DNA of 18,556 bases from Peptococcaceae bacterium (GTDB lineage: Bacteria > Bacillota > Dehalobacteriia > UBA7702), in the NCBI GenBank assembly GCA_019415505.1, contig DXZC01000029.1, forward strand, positions 1-18,556, given 5' to 3'. The translations under genes were made by a program, and so were the position numbers. How positions within the stretch are numbered: the stretch's first letter is position 1; every line of letters starts with the position of its first letter. Shown piece by piece: positions 1 to 10,100 of the stretch. The notes below the pieces were generated by a model that was not told the origin of the DNA, made no database searches, and saw nothing but the letters and a program-made list of their open reading frames with translations.

Positions 1-54
1 GATTGTCCCTATGTTCACATGGGGCTTCGTTCTTTCAAATTTCTGTTTCGCCAT
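1..54 (-). CDS. tuf: Elongation factor Tu, first 18 codons (cut by window edge)
   Basis: The reverse strand from 54 reads MAKQKFERTKPHVNIGTI, the standard EF-Tu N-terminus leading into the first GTPase motif. EF-Tu is the GTPase that delivers aminoacyl-tRNA to the ribosome. The start is an ATG preceded by a strong AGGAGGAAG ribosome binding site about 7 nt upstream. It is the last visible gene of the str-type operon, 56 bp after fusA. The spacer is very A/T-rich and shows no hairpin terminator, so co-transcription with fusA is likely. The rest of the gene lies outside the window. Confidence 0.95.
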   Translation of the reverse strand, partial: MAKQKFERTKPHVNIGTI

Positions 55-110
55 TGTGCTTCTTCCTCCTTAGGAATTCTTTCAAATTTTAAATATTTTA
101 AATTTTAAAA

Positions 111-2177
111 TTAACCTCTAAATTTTTCAATAACCGCTTCAGAAATATTCTTCGGCACTTCTTCATAATGGGCAAACTGCATTACATAAGTTCCCCGGCC
201 CTGGGTTTTGGAACGCAAGTCCGTAGCGTAGCCAAACATTTCCGAAAGGGGCACATAACCGCGAATGGTCTGCATACCATTGATGGCTTCCATACCCTCT
301 AAACGTCCCCGTCTGGAGTTAATGTCGCCAATTACGTCACCCATGTACTCTTCTGGCACCACAACTTCTAATTTGAAAATGGGTTCTAAAAGTACGGGGT
401 CGCCCTTGACCGCTGCTTCCTTAAAGGCCATGGAACCGGCAATCTTAAAGGCCATTTCCGAAGAGTCAACCTCATGGTAGGAACCGTCTACTAAAGTAGC
501 CTTGATGTCCACCACGGGGAAGCCGGCCAAAATACCGTTTTCCATCGCTTCTTTAATACCGGCCTCAATGGGGGGTATAAACTCTTTGGGCACTACGCCG
601 CCGACAATTTTGCTTTCAAAGACAAAGCCTTCCCCAGGTTCTTGGGGGCTAAATTCCACAACGCAGTGACCATACTGACCGTGACCGCCGCTCTGGCGGG
701 CAAACTTGGTGTTGGCCTTGGCCTCTTTGCGGATTGTTTCCCTGTAAGCCACTTGGGGTTTACCGACGTTGGCGTCAACCCGGAATTCCCGCAGCAAACG
801 GTCGACAATAATTTCCAAGTGCAACTCGCCCATACCGGAAATAATGGTCTGACCTGTTTCATGGTCAGTGTGAACCCGGAAGGTGGGATCTTCCTCGGAA
901 AGCTTCTGCAAAGCCAAGCTCATCTTTTCCTGGTCCGCCGTAGTCTTAGGCTCAATAGCCACATCAATAACGGGCTCGGGAAAGTCCATGCTTTCCAAAA
1001 TAACAGGTTCTTCGTAAGAGCAAAGAGTATCGCCAGTGGTGGTAAATTTCAGACCTACCGCGGCGAGAATATCGCCGGAATAACATTCCTCAATATCCTC
1101 TCTCTTATCGGCGTGCATTTGCAACAGCCTGCCGATACGCTCTTTTTTATCCTTGGTAGAGTTATATACATAAGAGCCGCTCTTCAACGACCCGGAATAA
1201 ACACGGAAGAATGTGAGCTTACCCACAAAGGGGTCGGCTACAATCTTAAAGGCTAAAGCGCTGAAAGGCACTTTATCGTCAGGCTCCCGCACGGTATCCT
1301 CTTCACTGTCAGGGTCAAAACCGCTGATTGCCGGCACATCCAAAGGTGAAGGCAAATAATCGTTAATGGCGTTCAGCAAGGGCCGCACACCTTTATTTTT
1401 AAAGGAAGAGCCGCACAGCACCGGCGTCATCTTAACGGCAATGGTAGCTTCACGAATCACCTGCATAATTTTGTCAACCGGTATCTCAGCTTCCTCTAAT
1501 ACCAGATCCATGAGTTCATCGTCAAACTCAGCCAAAGCTTCCAGCATCATTTCCCGGTATTCCGCCGCCTGTTCCCGCATCTCGTCGGGAATCGGCAGAT
1601 GTGATTTAAAATCTTCGCCTTCATAGATAATAGCGTCCATATTAACCAGGTCAATAATACCGTCAAAATGGTCTTCGGAGCCAATGGGAATTTGAATAGG
1701 CACGGGATTGGCGCCTAATCTTTCTTTAATCATATTAACGCCGCGATAAAAATCAGCGCCCACGCGGTCCATTTTATTAATATAAGCTATACGGGGAACA
1801 CCGTAGCGGTCAGCCTGGCGCCACACCGTTTCCGACTGAGGCTCCACGCCGCCCACGGAACAGAACACCGCCACAGCGCCGTCCAGGACTCTCAAGGAGC
1901 GTTCTACCTCTACAGTAAAGTCCACATGTCCGGGTGTGTCAATAATGTTAATGCGGTGATCCTTCCAAATACAGGTTGTAGCGGCGGAGGTAATGGTAAT
2001 ACCGCGCTCCTGCTCCTGGGCCATATAGTCCATAGTAGCCGCGCCGTCGTGTACCTCGCCTATGCGGTGAACCACCCCTGTATAGTACAGCATTCTTTCT
2101 GTTGTTGTTGTTTTACCGGCATCAATGTGCGCCATAATGCCAATATTTCTCGTTTTATCGAGGCTATACTGTCTCAT
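111..2177 (-). CDS. fusA: Translation elongation factor G
   Basis: This 688-residue protein is EF-G, the cytoplasmic GTPase that drives ribosomal translocation and helps in ribosome recycling. The G1 motif AHIDAGKT is at residues 16-23, a switch I region RGITITSAATT follows near 58-68, DTPGH (G3) is at 80-84 and NKMD (G4) at 134-137. Domains II to V follow, and the total length is normal for the family. The ATG start has a GGAGG site about 8 nt upstream. It sits 28 bp after rpsG and 56 bp before tuf, in the classic rpsL-rpsG-fusA-tuf order, so it is presumably transcribed from upstream. No unusual substitution was noticed in the motifs that I could inspect. Confidence 0.98.
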   Translation of the reverse strand: MRQYSLDKTRNIGIMAHIDAGKTTTTERMLYYTGVVHRIGEVHDGAATMDYMAQEQERGITITSAATTCIWKDHRINIIDTPGHVDFTVEVERSLRVLDGAVAVFCSVGGVEPQSETVWRQADRYGVPRIAYINKMDRVGADFYRGVNMIKERLGANPVPIQIPIGSEDHFDGIIDLVNMDAIIYEGEDFKSHLPIPDEMREQAAEYREMMLEALAEFDDELMDLVLEEAEIPVDKIMQVIREATIAVKMTPVLCGSSFKNKGVRPLLNAINDYLPSPLDVPAISGFDPDSEEDTVREPDDKVPFSALAFKIVADPFVGKLTFFRVYSGSLKSGSYVYNSTKDKKERIGRLLQMHADKREDIEECYSGDILAAVGLKFTTTGDTLCSYEEPVILESMDFPEPVIDVAIEPKTTADQEKMSLALQKLSEEDPTFRVHTDHETGQTIISGMGELHLEIIVDRLLREFRVDANVGKPQVAYRETIRKEAKANTKFARQSGGHGQYGHCVVEFSPQEPGEGFVFESKIVGGVVPKEFIPPIEAGIKEAMENGILAGFPVVDIKATLVDGSYHEVDSSEMAFKIAGSMAFKEAAVKGDPVLLEPIFKLEVVVPEEYMGDVIGDINSRRGRLEGMEAINGMQTIRGYVPLSEMFGYATDLRSKTQGRGTYVMQFAHYEEVPKNISEAVIEKFRG

Positions 2178-2205
2178 TAAAATCCTCCAACCGGTACTCG
2201 CCGAT

Positions 2206-2676
2206 TTACCATCTGAAATGGGCGAAAGCCTTGTTGGCTTCAGCCATCTTATGGGTGTCTTCCCGTTTTTTCACGGAAGCGCCCGTATTATTGGCTGCGT
2301 CCATCAATTCGCCGGCGACCTTTTCTTCCATAGTATGTCCGCCACGCTTTCTGGCAAACATGACAATCCAGCGAATACCCAAGGTCTGGCGTCTATCAGC
2401 CCGAACCTCAATAGGAACCTGATAGTTAGCGCCGCCAACACGCCTTGCTTTTACTTCCAATACAGGCATTACATTGTTCATAGCTTCTTCAAAGACTTCT
2501 ATGGGGTCTTTGTCGGTTTTTTCCTTGATAATGTCAAAGGCGCCGTAAACTATTTTTTCAGCCTGTCCCTTTTTACCGTCTAGCATAATCTGGTTGATAA
2601 ATTTGCTCAACACTACACTATTATATACGGGATCAGGTAAAACTTCGATTCTTTTTATATTACCCCGTCTGGGCAT
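2206..2676 (-). CDS. rpsG: 30S ribosomal protein S7
   Basis: This is 156-residue S7, which nucleates assembly of the 30S head and contacts the 3' major domain of 16S rRNA and the E-site tRNA. The N-terminus MPRRGNIKRIEVLPDP and the segment GGANYQVPIEVRADRR are typical. I chose the ATG at 2676 because it has an AGGAGGG site about 7 nt upstream and matches the family's usual start. The open frame runs 18 codons further upstream, but that extension overlaps the end of rpsL and is not S7 sequence. Only 13 bp separate it from the rpsL stop, consistent with tight coupling. Confidence 0.97.
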   Translation of the reverse strand: MPRRGNIKRIEVLPDPVYNSVVLSKFINQIMLDGKKGQAEKIVYGAFDIIKEKTDKDPIEVFEEAMNNVMPVLEVKARRVGGANYQVPIEVRADRRQTLGIRWIVMFARKRGGHTMEEKVAGELMDAANNTGASVKKREDTHKMAEANKAFAHFRW

Positions 2677-2689
2677 ATGATTCCCTCCT

Positions 2690-3079
2690 TTATTTTGCCG
2701 CTGCTTTGGCCTTAGGTCTCTTAGCGCCATATTTGGAGCGAGCCTGGCCGCGGTCAGATACGCCGGCTGTATCCAGAGTGCCGCGAATAATGTGATAACG
2801 CACGCCTGGTAAGTCCTTTACTCTACCGCCGCGAATCAGGGTGACGGAGTGTTCCTGGAGATTATGGCCGATACCGGGTATGTAGGCTGTTACTTCCATA
2901 GAGTTACTAAGACGCACCCTCGCTACTTTTCTCAAAGCAGAATTAGGTTTTTTAGGAGTAGTAGTATAAACTCTGGTGCATACGCCACGTTTTTGAGGAC
3001 ATTCCTTTAAAGCGGGGGCGTTGGACTTCTTTTCCGCAACCTTTCTGCTGTTACGAACTAATTGGCTGATTGTAGGCAA
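2690..3079 (-). CDS. rpsL: 30S ribosomal protein S12
   Basis: This is 129-residue S12, a decoding-centre protein of the 30S subunit. The conserved loop TTTPKKPNSALRKVARVRL and the GVRYHIIRGTLDTAGV region are present. The lysines whose mutation is known to give streptomycin resistance (in PKKPNSALRK and in GGRVKDLPG) are wild type. The start codon is TTG, supported by an AGGAGGTGG site ending about 6 nt upstream and by the standard MPTISQLVR N-terminus. The C-terminus is an alanine/lysine-rich tail. A 60-bp A/T-rich spacer separates it from the L7Ae-like gene. Confidence 0.97.
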   Translation of the reverse strand: MPTISQLVRNSRKVAEKKSNAPALKECPQKRGVCTRVYTTTPKKPNSALRKVARVRLSNSMEVTAYIPGIGHNLQEHSVTLIRGGRVKDLPGVRYHIIRGTLDTAGVSDRGQARSKYGAKRPKAKAAAK

Positions 3080-3139
3080 GATTCCACCTCCTCACGATGG
3101 TTTAAATATTTTATAATTATTTTAAAGTTAGACAAAAAT

Positions 3140-3382
3140 TTAAATTATACCGGCGGCTGACGCCCCTATTTTTATGCCGCACAGCTCCCCTAACAGGGCC
3201 ATACTAGGCACAGTGTGAACCTCAACTCCGTTCCTTTTACAGAGAATAAGCAACGGAGTGAGGATTTCTGTACGGGCGTCATCCGCTATTATAACGGTTT
3301 CACACAGGTGTTTTTCCACCATTTTTAAAGTTTGCTTCGTACCCACTACTTTTCGGGCGGTACGAATCTCGTCATAATCCAT
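3140..3382 (-). CDS. rplGB: L7Ae-family kink-turn RNA-binding protein (YbxF/RplGB-like)
   Basis: This 80-residue protein has the compact L7Ae/L30e fold signature: a KQTLKMVE segment, the beta strand VIIADDA, and a C-terminal VEVHTVPSMALLGELCGIKIGASAAGII that resembles the family's RNA-contacting region. Bacterial members such as Bacillus YbxF bind kink-turn RNA, but their cellular role is poorly defined. The position between rpoC and rpsL is the usual one in Bacillota and supports the call. The ATG has an AGGAGGT site 6 nt upstream. The gene starts about 60 bp after the rpoC stop. The symbol follows the Bacillus subtilis name and is by homology only. Confidence 0.88.
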   Translation of the reverse strand: MDYDEIRTARKVVGTKQTLKMVEKHLCETVIIADDARTEILTPLLILCKRNGVEVHTVPSMALLGELCGIKIGASAAGII

Positions 3383-3442
3383 TTTTTACCTCCTAAAATG
3401 GCAGACTTATCCTACCATAGAAAAGGCGCATGGATTAGTATA

Positions 3443-6400
3443 TCACTCCAAAGTATCGTTGTCAAGAGAAATTTCTCCCGCCAGTAAAGGGTCAACAGAG
3501 TCGTCTCCGGCCTCTAGTTCTCCGTCAAGGGCGGTTTCGCCTAAAAGCAAATCATCATCTGGGCTGATATCTTCCGCCAGGTCATCGCCTGCCTCATTGA
3601 GGACTAAATCATCTTCAGCCTCAGACTCCAGGTGTATATCCACATCACGGTAACAGCTCATGCCAGTACCGGCAGGTATCAACTTCCCGATAATAACATT
3701 TTCCTTCAAGCCGATGAGGGGGTCAACCTTACCCTTAATCGCCGCGTCCGTTAAAACTCTGGTAGTTTCCTGGAAGGAAGCGGCGGAGAGGAATGATTCC
3801 GTAGCCAAAGCCGCCTTGGTAATACCCAGTAAAATGGGGGTAGCTGTCGCCGGTTCCAAGCCGCCGTCAATAAGCTCTTGATTCTTAGCCTCAAACTCAT
3901 TGGCGTCCACCAAAGAGCCGGGCAGCATATCGCCGTCGCCGGCGGATTCAATGCGCACCTTCTTTAACATTTGCCGCACCATAATCTCAATATGCTTATC
4001 GTTAATATCAACGCCCTGTAAGCGGTAAACGCTTTGCACTTCCTTCAATAAATACTGGTGAACTCCTTTTACACCCTTGACCTTTAATACGTCGTGGGGG
4101 TTAATGGAGCCCTCGGTAAGTACGTCGCCAGCTTCAACAGTGTCGCCGGCCTGCACTTTAATACGGGAATTAAAGGGCGTAACGTAAGCGGCCTTTTCTT
4201 CACCAGCATCGGAAATCACAATTTTCCGCTGGTTCTTGTGGTTTTCAATGGCTACCACGCCGTCAACCTCGGAGATAATACCTTGGTACTTAGGCTTGCG
4301 GGCTTCAAACAATTCCTCAACCCTGGGTAAACCCTGGGTAATATCGTCCCCAGCCACACCGCCGGTATGGAAAGTACGCATGGTAAGCTGGGTGCCAGGT
4401 TCCCCAATGGACTGGGCGGCAATAGTACCTACAGCCTCGCCTATTTCCACCATAGAGCCGGTGGCCAAATTGCGGCCATAGCACTTTTTACATACCCCGT
4501 ACCGGCTCTTGCAAGTCAGCACCGAACGGATATGAATACGCCGTTTTTCCGGGGGCAGGGTTTCCATGTAAGCGTCAATTATGGGCAAGTGGGTGTCAAG
4601 GAATTCCTCGCCAGCCGCCACAATGACCTCGCCGGTGTGCTCATTCACTAAGTCGCTGGCCGCCACCCGGCCTTCAATACGCTCGGAAAGAGGTTCAATG
4701 TTGGGTATTTCTTCCACCCAAATACCGGTAGTGGTACCGCAATCATCCTCCCGGACAATAACCTCCTGGGCCACGTCAACTAAGCGGCGGGTTAAATAAC
4801 CCGAGTCAGCTGTACGCAAGGCGGTGTCAGCCAAGCCCTTTCTGGCGCCGTGGGTGGAAATAAAGAATTCCAAGACGTTAAGCCCTTCACGGAAGTTGGC
4901 CTTAATGGGCAAGTCAATAATCTTACCGGAGGGATCAGCCATTAAGCCACGGGTACCGGCCAACTGACGAATCTGCTGCACGTTACCACGGGCCCCGGAA
5001 TTGGCCATCATGTAAATGGGGTTAAATTTATCCAAGCTGCCCATCAGTTCGCCGGTTACCTCATCGGTGGCGGCGTTCCAAATTTCAATAACTTTGTTGT
5101 AACGCTCGTTTTCCGTTACTAAACCGCGGCGGAACAATTCTTCTACAGAAGATACGTCCTTGTCAGCCTGGGCCATAATCTCCTTTTTCCGCTCCGGCAC
5201 CTTGATGTCCTGCAAGCCAATGGTTATACCCGCCTGAGTGGAGGTAGAATAACCCATTGCCTTTATACCGTCTAAAAGGTTAGCCGCCTTAGATATACCC
5301 ATAATGCGGTAACAACGGTCCACAATGTTGCCCAAGGTCTTTTTATCTATTTCGCAGTTGTAAAAGCCCAATTCCCTGGGAATGGGTATGTTATAGTTGA
5401 AGATTAACCGACCCACAGTGGTACGAACCCGACAGTAACGGCCGTTGGCATGCTGTTCAAATTCCTGCCGTTGCTTCTTCACCATCATATAGTCCCATTC
5501 TTCCGGCTTGGTGATTTCAATTTCCGCGTGTAAATCCAAGTCCCCGTTTTGGTAGGCCATATAAGCTTCATTAAAGCTACAGAAGCACTTGTTTTCGCCT
5601 TTAGCCCCTTCCTTAACAGCGGTGAGATAGTAGGAACCGAGAACCATGTCCTGGGTAGGCACGGCCACGGGATGACCGTCCTTGGGGTTCAAGATATTAT
5701 AGGAAGATAACATCAATAATCTGGCTTCAGCCTGGGCCTCAGCGGAGAGGGGTACGTGAACAGCCATTTGGTCGCCGTCAAAGTCAGCGTTATAGGCGGT
5801 ACATACCAGGGGATGAATCTGTAAAGCCCGGCCTTCCACCAAGGTAGGCTCAAAGGCCTGAATACCCAAACGGTGGAGGGTGGGGGCACGGTTCAACAGC
5901 ACCGGGTGGTCCTTAATTACGTCCTCCAGTACATCCCAGACCTCAGGCCGCACCCTTTCTACCATGCGCTTGGCGCTCTTGATATTGTGGGCTAAGCCAT
6001 CCTTCACCAAACGCTTCATAACAAAGGGCTTAAACAGCTCTAAAGCCATTTCCTTAGGCAGGCCGCATTGGTGCATTTTCAGCTCCGGACCCACCACAAT
6101 AACGGAACGGCCGGAATAGTCAACACGTTTACCCAACAGATTCTGGCGGAAACGGCCCTGTTTACCTTTGAGCATATCGCTCAAGGATTTTAAGGGACGG
6201 TTCCCCGGCCCGGTAACGGGACGGCCCCGGCGGCCATTGTCAATCAAAGCGTCTACCGCCTCTTGGAGCATACGCTTTTCGTTGCGGACAATAATATCCG
6301 GCGCGCCCAAATCCAACAATCTTTTTAAGCGGTTATTGCGGTTAATCACCCTTCTGTATAGGTCGTTTAAGTCCGAGGTGGCAAACCTGCCGCCGTCCAA

Positions 6401-7129
6401 CTGCACCATAGGGCGAACCTCAGGGGGAATAACCGGCACCACGTCTAAAATCATCCATTCCGGGGAATTGCCGGAGTTGAGGAAGGCTTCCACCACCTCT
6501 AAGCGGCGGACAGCTCTAATCTTTCTCTGGCCAGATACTTCCTTGAGTTCAGCTCTTAATTCCGCAGCCAAGCTCTCTAAATCAATAGCTTGCAGCATTT
6601 CCTTAACAGCCTCAGCTCCCATACCGGCCTTAAAGCCGTCGCCGTAGGCGTCTCTGGCTTCCCGGTACTCGGTTTCAGTTAAAAGCTGTTTATTTACTAA
6701 GGGGGTTTCCCCGCTATCCATTACAACATAGGAGACAAAATACAGTATTTTTTCCAGCGAACGGGGGGACATATCCAATAAAAGCCCCATTCTGCTGGGA
6801 ATTCCCTTAAAATACCAGATGTGTGATACCGGCGCGGCCAATTCAATATGGCCCATGCGCTCCCGGCGCACCTTAGCTCTGGTAACTTCAACGCCGCAGC
6901 GCTCGCAAACCACGCCTTTATAGCGCACTCTTTTATATTTACCGCAATGGCACTCCCAGTCCTTTTGCGGCCCAAAAATGCGCTCGCAAAATAGACCGTC
7001 TCTCTCCGGCTTCAAGGTACGGTAATTGATAGTCTCCGGTTTTTTAACCTCACCGTAGGACCAATCTAAAATCTGTTCCTTGGACGCCAAGCCAATGCGC
7101 ATCCGGTCAAAATTTCTAACATCTATCAA
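3443..7129 (-). CDS. rpoC: RNA polymerase beta' subunit with acidic C-terminal tail
   Basis: This 1228-residue protein is the beta' subunit of RNA polymerase. The N-terminal zinc finger cysteines are at about residues 60, 62, 75 and 78. The catalytic magnesium motif NADFDGDQM is at about 447-455. The second zinc site is near CKSRYGVCKKCYG, and the trigger-loop region MRTFHTGGVAG follows. The start is TTG at 7129, in register with MIDVRNFDRM of other Firmicutes and backed by a GGGAG site 9 nt upstream. The last 61 residues or so, after YRDVDIHL, form a tail with about 24 Asp/Glu and no Lys, Arg or His. That makes the protein longer than I recall for Bacillus beta'. It lies 35 bp after rpoB. 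A degraded copy of codons 230-267 exists at 11738-11850 on the opposite strand. Confidence 0.97.
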   Translation of the reverse strand: MIDVRNFDRMRIGLASKEQILDWSYGEVKKPETINYRTLKPERDGLFCERIFGPQKDWECHCGKYKRVRYKGVVCERCGVEVTRAKVRRERMGHIELAAPVSHIWYFKGIPSRMGLLLDMSPRSLEKILYFVSYVVMDSGETPLVNKQLLTETEYREARDAYGDGFKAGMGAEAVKEMLQAIDLESLAAELRAELKEVSGQRKIRAVRRLEVVEAFLNSGNSPEWMILDVVPVIPPEVRPMVQLDGGRFATSDLNDLYRRVINRNNRLKRLLDLGAPDIIVRNEKRMLQEAVDALIDNGRRGRPVTGPGNRPLKSLSDMLKGKQGRFRQNLLGKRVDYSGRSVIVVGPELKMHQCGLPKEMALELFKPFVMKRLVKDGLAHNIKSAKRMVERVRPEVWDVLEDVIKDHPVLLNRAPTLHRLGIQAFEPTLVEGRALQIHPLVCTAYNADFDGDQMAVHVPLSAEAQAEARLLMLSSYNILNPKDGHPVAVPTQDMVLGSYYLTAVKEGAKGENKCFCSFNEAYMAYQNGDLDLHAEIEITKPEEWDYMMVKKQRQEFEQHANGRYCRVRTTVGRLIFNYNIPIPRELGFYNCEIDKKTLGNIVDRCYRIMGISKAANLLDGIKAMGYSTSTQAGITIGLQDIKVPERKKEIMAQADKDVSSVEELFRRGLVTENERYNKVIEIWNAATDEVTGELMGSLDKFNPIYMMANSGARGNVQQIRQLAGTRGLMADPSGKIIDLPIKANFREGLNVLEFFISTHGARKGLADTALRTADSGYLTRRLVDVAQEVIVREDDCGTTTGIWVEEIPNIEPLSERIEGRVAASDLVNEHTGEVIVAAGEEFLDTHLPIIDAYMETLPPEKRRIHIRSVLTCKSRYGVCKKCYGRNLATGSMVEIGEAVGTIAAQSIGEPGTQLTMRTFHTGGVAGDDITQGLPRVEELFEARKPKYQGIISEVDGVVAIENHKNQRKIVISDAGEEKAAYVTPFNSRIKVQAGDTVEAGDVLTEGSINPHDVLKVKGVKGVHQYLLKEVQSVYRLQGVDINDKHIEIMVRQMLKKVRIESAGDGDMLPGSLVDANEFEAKNQELIDGGLEPATATPILLGITKAALATESFLSAASFQETTRVLTDAAIKGKVDPLIGLKENVIIGKLIPAGTGMSCYRDVDIHLESEAEDDLVLNEAGDDLAEDISPDDDLLLGETALDGELEAGDDSVDPLLAGEISLDNDTLE

Positions 7130-7164
7130 AGGTCATCTCTCCCTTCGTTCCCGGTACTTGGGTA

Positions 7165-10100
7165 TTAAAGGTCTTCGTCATCGGTGGTAACTCCGTCGAG
7201 GCCCAAATCCTCAAGATCTAGGCTGAGGTCGTCATCGTCTAGGCCAAGGCCCTCCAAAACATCTAAATCCTCGGTAACATCAATGGTCTCCAGGTCGTCA
7301 AGGCTTAAATCTTCCTCTAAAGGCTCCTCAATTTCCTCGTCCTCGTCAAAGTTACCTATTTCCTCGCCGCTTTCGTCCACCACAATAGCAGCGTCAGCCC
7401 TGAACTGAGAGCCACCGCCTTTAGTCAAATCCTCGTCATAATCTATTCTGTCCGGCGGCGCGTCCAAATCATCGTCCAGCTCGCGTATTTCAATTTCCTC
7501 ATCGTCGGCGGAGAGTACCTTAACGTCCAGGCACAAGCTTTGTAATTCCTTAATCAAAACCTTAAAGGATTCCGGTACACCGGGTTCAGGCACATTTTCG
7601 CCCTTCACGATGCTTTCATAGGTCTTAACACGGCCCACGGTATCATCGGATTTAACTGTCAGTATTTCCTGTAAAGTATAGGCGGCGCCGTAAGCCTCCA
7701 AGGCCCAAACTTCCATTTCCCCGAAGCGCTGGCCGCCAAATTGGGCCTTGCCCCCTAAGGGCTGCTGGGTAACAAGGGAATAAGGACCGGTGGAACGGGC
7801 GTGAATCTTGTCGTCCACCAAATGGTGCAGCTTGAGCATATACATAACCCCAACAGTAACAGGGTTATCAAAGGGCATGCCGGTACGGCCGTCCCGGAGA
7901 ATACTCTTGCCGGTATAATCCATACCAGCTTCCCGCAAGGCGTTGACAATATCCTCTTCCGTAGCGCCGTCAAACACCGGGGTAGCCACATGAATACCCA
8001 GGTTTTTCGCCGCCCAGCCCAGGTGACATTCCAGCACCTGGCCAATATTCATACGGGAGGGAACGCCTAAGGGATTGAGCACTACATCCACAGGTGTGCC
8101 GTCAGGCAGGAAAGGCATATTTTCTTCCGGCAAAATCCGGGAGACAACACCCTTGTTGCCGTGGCGGCCCGCCATTTTATCACCAACGGAAATTTTCCGT
8201 TTCTGAGCCACATAAACCCGCACCAGCTTATTAACGCCGGGGGATAGCTCGTCGCCGTTAGCCCTGGTAAAGACCCGAATATCCACGACTTTACCATTTT
8301 CCCCATGGGGTACCCGCAGGGAAGTATCCCGCACTTCTCTGGCCTTTTCCCCAAATATCGCTCGGAGCAAACGCTCCTCAGCGGTGAGCTCGGTTTCACC
8401 CTTGGGGGTTACTTTACCCACCAGAATATCGCCGGAACGCACCTCAGTGCCAATGCGGATAATGCCGGAAGCGTCTAAGTCCTTTAAAATATCATCCCCC
8501 ACATTGGGAATATCCCTGGTTATTTCCTCCGGCCCCAGCTTCGTATCTCTGGCGTCACATTCGTATTCTTCTATATGTACTGAGGTGAAATAATCATCTC
8601 GCACTAATTTTTCATTGAGGAGAATAGCGTCCTCATAGTTATAACCTTCCCAAGTCATAAAGGCTACCACCACATTGCGGCCCAAGGCTAATTCGCCCCG
8701 TTCCGTAGCAGGTCCGTCAGCCAGCACTTGGCCTTTTTCCACGCTATCGCCTTTATGGACAATGGGGCGCTGGTTAATGCAAGTCCCCTGGTTAGAACGC
8801 TGGTACTTGGCCAAACGATGCTCTTCCCGGGAACCGTCCCCATGCTTTACAACAATATTATTGCCGTCTACCTTTTCCACATAGCCGTCATCAGCCGCGA
8901 CTTCCACCACACGGGAATCAACCGCGGTTTTGTACTCCAAACCCGTGCCAACATAAGGCGCGTCAGTACAGAGCAACGGCACAGCCTGGCGCTGCATGTT
9001 AGCCCCCATCAAAGCCCGGTTAGCATCGTCGTGCTCCAGGAAGGGAATCAGCCCGGCAGCCACGGAGATAACCTGTTTCGGGCTAACGTCCATATAATCT
9101 ACCCGGCTAGGGGGCATTGTGGTGATTTCATGGCCGTAACGCACGTTGACCCGCTTATTAACGAAGCGTCCTTCCTCGTCCAAGGGTTCGTTGGCCTGGG
9201 CCACCACATAATTATCCTCCACATCAGCGGTGAGGTAATCTATATCAGTAGTAACTACGCCGGTTTCCTTATTTACCCGGCGGTAGGGGGTTTCAATAAA
9301 GCCGTATTCGTTGATCCGGGCAAAGGTGCTGAGGGAACCAATCAGGCCGATGTTGGGACCTTCCGGCGTTTCAATGGGGCACATTCTGCCATAGTGGGAA
9401 TGGTGCACGTCACGAACCTCAAAACCGGCCCGCTCACGGGAGAGACCGCCAGGCCCCAACGCGGAAAGGCGGCGCTTATGAGTTAGCTCCGCCAAGGGGT
9501 TATTCTGGTCCATAAACTGAGAAAGCTGGCTGGAACCGAAAAATTCCTTTAAGGCGGCAACCACCGGGCGAATATTAATCAGCACCTGGGGGGTAATATT
9601 TTCCGTATCCTGAATTGTCATCCTTTCCTTAACTACCCGTTCCATACGGGAAAGGCCAATCCGGAATTGGTTCTGCAACAGCTCGCCCACGCAGCGCAGG
9701 CGGCGGTTGCCTAAATGGTCAATATCGTCGGCTTCAATGCCGCCGTCCATTAAAACTAAAAGCTGCTTCAAGGTTTCAAAAATATCAGCCTTAGTCAGGT
9801 GTTTTATATAATCATTGCGCACAGTGGCAATATCCCCGTCATAGACAACATAGGCCTGGGCCTCGTCGTCCCACACTTTACCCTCAGGGTTAACGCGCTT
9901 GAATATGCCGTGGTTCAATTTCTTGTCCAGTTTATAACGTCCTACATTACCCAAATCATAGCGTTTCGGGTCAAAGAACAAGGTATGCAGCAGGCTGCGG
10001 GCGGAATCCACCGTAGGTGGTTCACCGGGCCGCAATTTTTTATAAACCTCAATTAACGCCTCCGCCTCAGTGGTGGTGTTATCCTTTTCCAAGGTAGAGG

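Noticed and set aside
642..1256. Long plus-strand open frame inside fusA, and similar ones antisense to rpoB and rpoC
   Set aside because: These are antisense shadows of highly conserved coding sequence, without independent start signals or recognisable protein features.
2677..2730. 18-codon N-terminal extension of S7
   Set aside because: It overlaps the 3' end of rpsL, has no family similarity, and the downstream ATG has a well-placed ribosome binding site.
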